From: Bacteroidota bacterium
GTDB taxonomy: Bacteria; Bacteroidota; Bacteroidia; Bacteroidales; CG2-30-32-10
Reading direction: 5' to 3'
DNA: 32,459 nucleotides
Assembly (NCBI GenBank): GCA_013377115.1
Contig: JACAAW010000023.1
Coordinates: 1 to 32,459 of the forward strand
Shown here: positions 32,385-32,459 of the stretch, in pieces
How positions within the stretch are numbered: the first letter of the stretch is position 1
How the letters are laid out: each line of letters opens with the position of its first letter
Translations under genes and position numbers: made by a program
The notes under the pieces: generated by a model
Database searches by the model: none
Seen by the model: the letters and a program-made list of their open reading frames with translations, nothing else
Told to the model about the DNA's origin: nothing

Positions 32385-32459
32385 TTATTTGTTAATTTTC
32401 AATGTATGTCCCATTTTATTCTGTTTGGTTGTTAAATAGGTTTTATTATGAGTATTGGG
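32385..32459 (-). CDS. Partial C-terminus of GTP cyclohydrolase II (RibA or RibBA), truncated by the window edge
   Basis: The minus-strand frame from the window edge to the TAA at 32385-32387 encodes 24 residues, including HNKTYLTTKQNKMGHTLKIN. This aligns with the C-terminal signature of GTP cyclohydrolase II, which from memory ends NEHYLDTKAEKMGHLLNK in E. coli RibA. The enzyme opens the riboflavin pathway by converting GTP to 2,5-diamino-6-ribosylamino-pyrimidinone phosphate. In Bacteroidota it is often fused to the DHBP synthase RibB; the fusion cannot be judged from this fragment. It is convergent with the tamB-like gene, with a 12-bp gap between the two stops. The match is short, but the MGH-containing pattern is specific. 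Confidence 0.75.
   Translation of the reverse strand, partial: PNTHNKTYLTTKQNKMGHTLKINK

Overview
This is an AT-rich window of a Bacteroidota chromosome. Four things point that way. Several promoters have the group's -33 TTG / -7 TAnnTTTG layout. One secreted protein ends in a type IX secretion (T9SS) sorting domain. The topoisomerase IV subunits are of the Bacteroidota type. tsaD is divergent from a TamB-like gene. A flavodiiron protein and an octaheme cytochrome suggest an anaerobic or microaerobic, redox-active lifestyle. I cannot fix the order or genus; a Bacteroidales-like sediment organism is a guess.

Layout. 1-4.1 kb: an octaheme c-type cytochrome lipoprotein (+), a bidirectional terminator, and a T9SS-exported surface protein (-). 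4.1-6 kb: parE. 6-13.5 kb (+): a TMTC-like membrane glycosyltransferase with TPRs, a B12-binding radical SAM protein, then a tight run of acyl carrier protein, KAS III, SDR reductase, family 2 glycosyltransferase and GNAT transferase. 13.5-17 kb (-): sulfotransferase, flippase, sulfotransferase. 17-19.8 kb: a small exported protein with an HMA-like segment but no CxxC (-) and a BatA/VWA membrane protein (+). 20-24.2 kb: parC and a flavodiiron protein, with REP-like repeats around them. 24.2-25 kb: a gene-free stretch holding a roughly 560-bp element with terminal inverted repeats and a large internal palindrome. 25-26.9 kb (-): two paralogous small exported proteins and a beta-barrel-like protein. 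26.9-32.4 kb: tsaD (-) divergent from tamB-like (+), then the C-terminal end of ribA/ribBA (-) cut by the window edge.

How the genes fit together. The 6-17 kb block reads as a surface-glycan modification island. ACP, KAS III and SDR can make a short 3-hydroxyacyl-ACP. The glycosyltransferase and GNAT could build and acylate a lipid-linked sugar, the sulfotransferases could sulfate it, and the flippase could move it. This block lies between parE and parC, which are normally adjacent in this phylum. The most unusual features are that acyl/sulfo-glycan block, the non-coding palindromic element at 24363-24920, the tamB start that seems to lack ATG/GTG/TTG, and a ParC C-terminus that looks like a sliding-clamp-binding peptide.
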